Assembly: GCF_015223065.1 (NCBI RefSeq)
Contig: NZ_JADFBY010000015.1
Coordinates: 1 to 33,400, forward strand
Source of the DNA: Mucilaginibacter sp. JRF
Lineage (GTDB): Bacteria; Bacteroidota; Bacteroidia; Sphingobacteriales; Sphingobacteriaceae
Reading direction: 5' to 3'
DNA: 33,400 nt
The notes beneath the pieces were generated by a model, which was not told where the DNA came from, made no database searches, and saw only the letters and a list, made by a program, of their open reading frames with translations. The position numbers and the translations under genes are program-made. Below are positions 30,712-33,400 of the stretch, piece after piece. Position 1 is the first letter of the stretch, and each line of letters opens with the position of its first letter.

Positions 30712-31284
30712 CTATCTTCCTTTTTTAGCGTTCGGGAATTTCATGCGGTAATCAACCTTAACGACTCCTTTTGAAATGTCGCCAAGGCGTTTTTCTATCA
30801 GGCGTTTGCGTAGCGGACTTAGCTTATCGGTAAATAGCTTGCCCTCAATATGGTCGTACTCGTGCTGAATAATGCGGGCAGCCATACCTGTCACGGTTTC
30901 TTCGTGGTGTTTCCAGTTTTCGTCGTAGTACGATATTTTGATGGTTGGCTTGCGGTATACATCCTCCCTCACGTCGGGTATACTCAGGCATCCCTCGTTA
31001 AAGCCCCATTCCTCACCTGTTTCCTCGATAATCTGCGCGTTGATGAATGCCTTTTTAAACGTTGCCAGTTCAGGCTCCTCATCATCAAATGGTGTGGCAT
31101 CAATCACAAACAAACGCATTGACAGGCCTATCTGTGGCGCGGCCAGCCCTACACCACGGGCGTTGTACATGGTTTCGTACATATCATCAACCAGTTGTTT
31201 TATATGCGGATATTCGTCGGGCTCAATAGCAGTAGCTTTTTTGCGTAAAACAGGATCGCCGTATGCGATAATAGGATACTTCAT
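30712..31284 (-). CDS. def: Peptide deformylase
   Basis: A 190-residue metalloenzyme that removes the formyl group from nascent N-termini. All three family motifs are present: GVGLAAPQ (44-51), EGCLS with metal ligand Cys99, and QHEYDH with ligands His141 and His145 and catalytic Glu142. The C-terminal lysine/arginine tail suits ribosome contact. It lies 23 bp after the M16 peptidase gene on the same strand, so the two may be co-transcribed, but a -7 box (31289-31296) directly before the ATG suggests its own leaderless transcript. Confidence 0.96.
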   Translation of the reverse strand: MKYPIIAYGDPVLRKKATAIEPDEYPHIKQLVDDMYETMYNARGVGLAAPQIGLSMRLFVIDATPFDDEEPELATFKKAFINAQIIEETGEEWGFNEGCLSIPDVREDVYRKPTIKISYYDENWKHHEETVTGMAARIIQHEYDHIEGKLFTDKLSPLRKRLIEKRLGDISKGVVKVDYRMKFPNAKKGR

Positions 31285-31288
31285 GCTA

Positions 31289-31296
31289 CAAAAATA
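31289..31296 (-). promoter_or_regulatory. -7 promoter box of def
   Basis: TATTTTTG on minus fits TAnnTTTG and ends 4 nt before the ATG at 31284, so a transcript from it would be leaderless. Confidence 0.4.
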
Positions 31297-31307
31297 CGTG
31301 AAAAATT

Positions 31308-32534
31308 TTATTTAGGTTCAAATACAAGCGTCATCAGGCGGTTATTATCAAACACATGGTTGCAAATTTCAAGCACCTGCTCGGCTGTTACTGCATTCAC
31401 TTTATCAAAAACCTCCTCCAAACTATCGGCATGTCCAAAATCAAGCAGACTTTTTGCCATGCTGATGATGAGGCTCATGCGGCTTTCTTCGGCAAGGGCT
31501 ATCTGGCCTATGAATTTTTGCTTGGCCTGGTGCAATTGCAAGGTACCCAATTTGGCATCGCGCAGTTTTTTCAGTTCGCGGTGTATCAGTTTAGTGGCCC
31601 GGGCGGCTTTTTCGGTATCGGTACCGAAATAAATAGAGAAGATTCCGGTATCAGTCAGCGAGGTATAGTTCGATTCGATAGTATAAGCTATGCCATACTT
31701 TTCGCGTATCTCGAGGTTAAGCCTGCTGCTCATGCCCATGCCACCCAGCAGGTTATTGGCCAGTAATAGTCCGTATTTATCAGGGTGCGATGACGGGTAG
31801 GCCTGCGTGCCAATAACGCAATGCGTTTGCGTAATGGGTTTATGCTGTATAATGCTATCGGCAGTATTTACGGTTGGTGCTTGCCTTTGCTTTTTGCTGT
31901 AATTGGCAGGTATCGGTGCAAAATACTTTTCAGCCAGCTTTATTACCTTCTTAAAATCGTAATTGCCAAATACGCCGAACACCATTTCGTCGGTAGCGTA
32001 ATTAGCTTTGATAAACGCGCGTATGTCATCGGCCGTCAGGCCATCTACCGATTCTGTGGTACCTAATATATTGTTACCAAGCGTATGGCCCTCAAACAAC
32101 ATGCCTTCAAAATCATCTTGTATAGCTTCTTCGGGTTGATCAAGGTAGGAGGCGATTTCATCCTGAATTACACCCCGCTCCTTCTCCAACTCCTCCCGCG
32201 GAAAGGTTGAATGGAACAGGATATCCTCAAACAGATCGATACTTCGTTCCAGATGTTCCTGTAAAAATGAGGCGTGTATACAAGTGTACTCCTTAGTGGT
32301 ATAAGCGTTCAGGTCTGCACCTACCAGTTCGAGGCGATTCAATATTTGCGAGGTGCTGCGCCTTTCGGTTTCCTTAAAAACAAGATGTTCTATGAAATGG
32401 GCGAGGCCATCCTTCCCGGCCGCTTCATCGCGCGAGCCGGCGTTGATCAAAAAGCAACAGTGCGTAACGGTAAAGGGCGCGTGTTTAAATAATATTCGTA
32501 TGCCGTTGGGCAGTGTGTGTACCTGGTAATCCAT
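31308..32534 (-). CDS. M16-family zinc metallopeptidase
   Basis: A 408-residue pitrilysin/insulinase-family protease. The inverted zinc motif HFIEH is at 46-50, with the third ligand Glu126 in 'GVIQDEI' exactly 76 residues later. 'GLAHFIEHLVFKET' and 'LNAYTTKEYTCIHASF' are typical of the N-terminal active domain; the second half (about 205-408) is the inactive partner domain with 'LLGGMGMSSRLNLEIREKYGIAYTI'. The start at MDYQVHTLPNG follows a -7 box; the longer frame adds 15 residues that cross that box. No signal peptide is seen, so it probably acts in the cytoplasm. The substrate is unknown. It is upstream of def. Confidence 0.93.
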   Translation of the reverse strand: MDYQVHTLPNGIRILFKHAPFTVTHCCFLINAGSRDEAAGKDGLAHFIEHLVFKETERRSTSQILNRLELVGADLNAYTTKEYTCIHASFLQEHLERSIDLFEDILFHSTFPREELEKERGVIQDEIASYLDQPEEAIQDDFEGMLFEGHTLGNNILGTTESVDGLTADDIRAFIKANYATDEMVFGVFGNYDFKKVIKLAEKYFAPIPANYSKKQRQAPTVNTADSIIQHKPITQTHCVIGTQAYPSSHPDKYGLLLANNLLGGMGMSSRLNLEIREKYGIAYTIESNYTSLTDTGIFSIYFGTDTEKAARATKLIHRELKKLRDAKLGTLQLHQAKQKFIGQIALAEESRMSLIISMAKSLLDFGHADSLEEVFDKVNAVTAEQVLEICNHVFDNNRLMTLVFEPK

Positions 32535-32541
32535 CAGGCGG

Positions 32542-32549
32542 CAAAGATA
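32542..32549 (-). promoter_or_regulatory. -7 promoter box of the M16 peptidase gene
   Basis: TATCTTTG on minus fits TAnnTTTG, 7 nt before the ATG at 32534. A TTG lies 14 nt upstream of it (32564-32566). This supports the shorter start and a leaderless mRNA. Confidence 0.5.
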
Positions 32550-32680
32550 GCGTTTAATTAACGCAACATGCAGTGGCACATAATACTCAATACACAGTCA
32601 GTCAACAAATAACCGTTTAAACCGTCAATTGTAATTCCATGAGGTTTTATTGATTGATTTATACTACATTAGTCCCCGAA

Positions 32681-32688
32681 TAGTTTTG
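32681..32688 (+). promoter_or_regulatory. Possible -7 promoter box of hpt
   Basis: TAGTTTTG fits TAnnTTTG, 58 nt before the ATG. TTG occurs at 32654-32656, a rather long 24 nt away. The rest of the 212-bp spacer shows nothing else. Confidence 0.35.
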
Positions 32689-32746
32689 CCATCTTCGGTT
32701 CCCCCTCGCCCGGTGTGTAAAGCTAAAAATCTACACAATTAACAAC

Positions 32747-33283
32747 ATGAAAATAAAAATTGCCGACCTCGAGTTTGAACCCTTTATAGCCGCTGATGAA
32801 ATTGAAAAACGTGTAAGAGTAATAGGGGCACAGCTTAACGTTGATTTTAAAAACTCGCAGCCGGTTATTGTTGGCGTACTTAACGGTAGCTTTATTTTCA
32901 TTGCCGATTTGATTAAACAGATCACCGTACCCTGCGAGGTTACCTTTACCAAGCTGGCATCATACTATGGCGGCCTTTCAACCACCCGCAAAATACGCGA
33001 GGATATTGACCTGAGCGTTGATATTGAAGGCCGCGATGTGATACTGGTTGAGGATATTGTTGAAAGCGGCAATACCCTGCATTATTTGTTAGATAAATTT
33101 GCCGTACGCAAACCAAAATCGGTAACGGTAGTTTCGCTGCTGCTTAAACCCGCCGCCCTCGGCCAAAAAATAGAAGAACTTAAATACGTAGGCTTCGAAA
33201 TTGAGAACGACTACGTTATAGGCTATGGACTTGATTACCAGGAACTTGGCCGCAACCTGAAAGAGATCTACAGGAAGGTGTAA
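32747..33283 (+). CDS. hpt: Hypoxanthine phosphoribosyltransferase
   Basis: A 178-residue type I phosphoribosyltransferase that converts hypoxanthine (and guanine) to IMP/GMP with PRPP. The PRPP loop VILVEDIVESGNTL is at 98-111. 'PVIVGVLNGSFIFIADLIKQI' is the N-terminal core, 'KLASYYGG' the flexible loop and 'FEIENDYVIGYGLDYQE' the base-binding hood. Length and motif order match bacterial Hpt. It is a single gene with a possible promoter at 32681; palindromic repeat sequence begins 10 bp after the stop. Confidence 0.95.
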   Translation: MKIKIADLEFEPFIAADEIEKRVRVIGAQLNVDFKNSQPVIVGVLNGSFIFIADLIKQITVPCEVTFTKLASYYGGLSTTRKIREDIDLSVDIEGRDVILVEDIVESGNTLHYLLDKFAVRKPKSVTVVSLLLKPAALGQKIEELKYVGFEIENDYVIGYGLDYQELGRNLKEIYRKV

Positions 33284-33290
33284 TCTCACC

Positions 33291-33400
33291 CCTCCTAAAT
33301 CCTCCTCCGAGGGAGGACTTTAAAATAAAAATGTCATTTCGAACGAGGTACGAGGAGAAATCTGTCGCCTGATTATGAACGCGTGCAGATTTCTCGCTGG
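33291..33400. repeat. GC-rich hairpin and palindromic repeat, cut by the window edge
   Basis: A 'tcctcc...ggagga' hairpin (about 33301-33318) is followed by tgtcatttcgaacgaggtac and the stem GAGAAATCTG (33355-33364) / CAGATTTCTC (33386-33395). It matches 25354-25432 and, inverted, 1-50. It may mark the start of a further long-repeat copy beyond the window. Confidence 0.7.

Overview
The window looks like the chromosome of a Bacteroidota bacterium of the Sphingobacteriaceae type (Mucilaginibacter/Pedobacter-like). The reasons are: Bacteroidota-style -7 boxes (TAnnTTTG) before many genes; a protein ending in a type IX secretion (gliding-motility) C-terminal domain; an ECF sigma/anti-sigma/DUF4097 operon; the futalosine menaquinone genes mqnB and mqnD; and dense palindromic intergenic repeats. 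The species is inferred from gene content, not measured. I see no phage, plasmid, insertion sequence, CRISPR array, rRNA or tRNA.

Layout. 1-547: interspersed repeat and a terminator. 548-4234 (all minus): pnuC and a NadR-like kinase (nicotinamide riboside salvage), then ECF sigma factor, anti-sigma factor and DUF4097 adhesin-like protein. 4235-4775: gene-free, but with a plus-strand terminator that implies a small non-coding RNA. 4776-6017 (plus): TlpA-like lipoprotein. 6056-8434 (minus): zeta-toxin-like kinase, a 70-residue protein, mqnB and mqnD. 8515-10597 (plus): a 6-pyruvoyl-tetrahydropterin synthase-type protein, folE and fabD. 10681-14424 (plus): a very large membrane sensor histidine kinase with a TTG start. 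14479-17380: nagX-like acyltransferase divergent from anmK, then a glycolipid-binding-fold protein. 17456-20399 (minus): tail-specific protease and a secreted helical protein. 20483-25328: a complete cyanophycin module, with isoaspartyl peptidase and cyanophycinase on minus and cyanophycin synthetase divergent. 25329-25893: second repeat copy. 25894-28954: a secreted hypothetical protein and a T9SS-sorted Ig-like protein. 29019-30128: azoreductase divergent from an HxlR regulator around a 34-bp palindromic operator. 30136-30600: third repeat copy, inverted. 30712-32534 (minus): M16 peptidase and peptide deformylase. 32747-33283 (plus): hypoxanthine phosphoribosyltransferase. 33290-33400: start of another palindromic repeat.

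Most genes are ordinary housekeeping or accessory functions. The signals most worth a second look are: (i) a roughly 340-bp repeat built from hairpins, with a compensatory base-pair change between copies; (ii) an orphan terminator that implies an unannotated small RNA; (iii) five genes whose -7 box lies 4-7 nt before the ATG, implying leaderless mRNAs; (iv) repeat-like low-complexity sequence that reads in frame inside mqnB and mqnD; and (v) a palindromic operator between hxlR and azoR that suggests a thiol/quinone-responsive switch.
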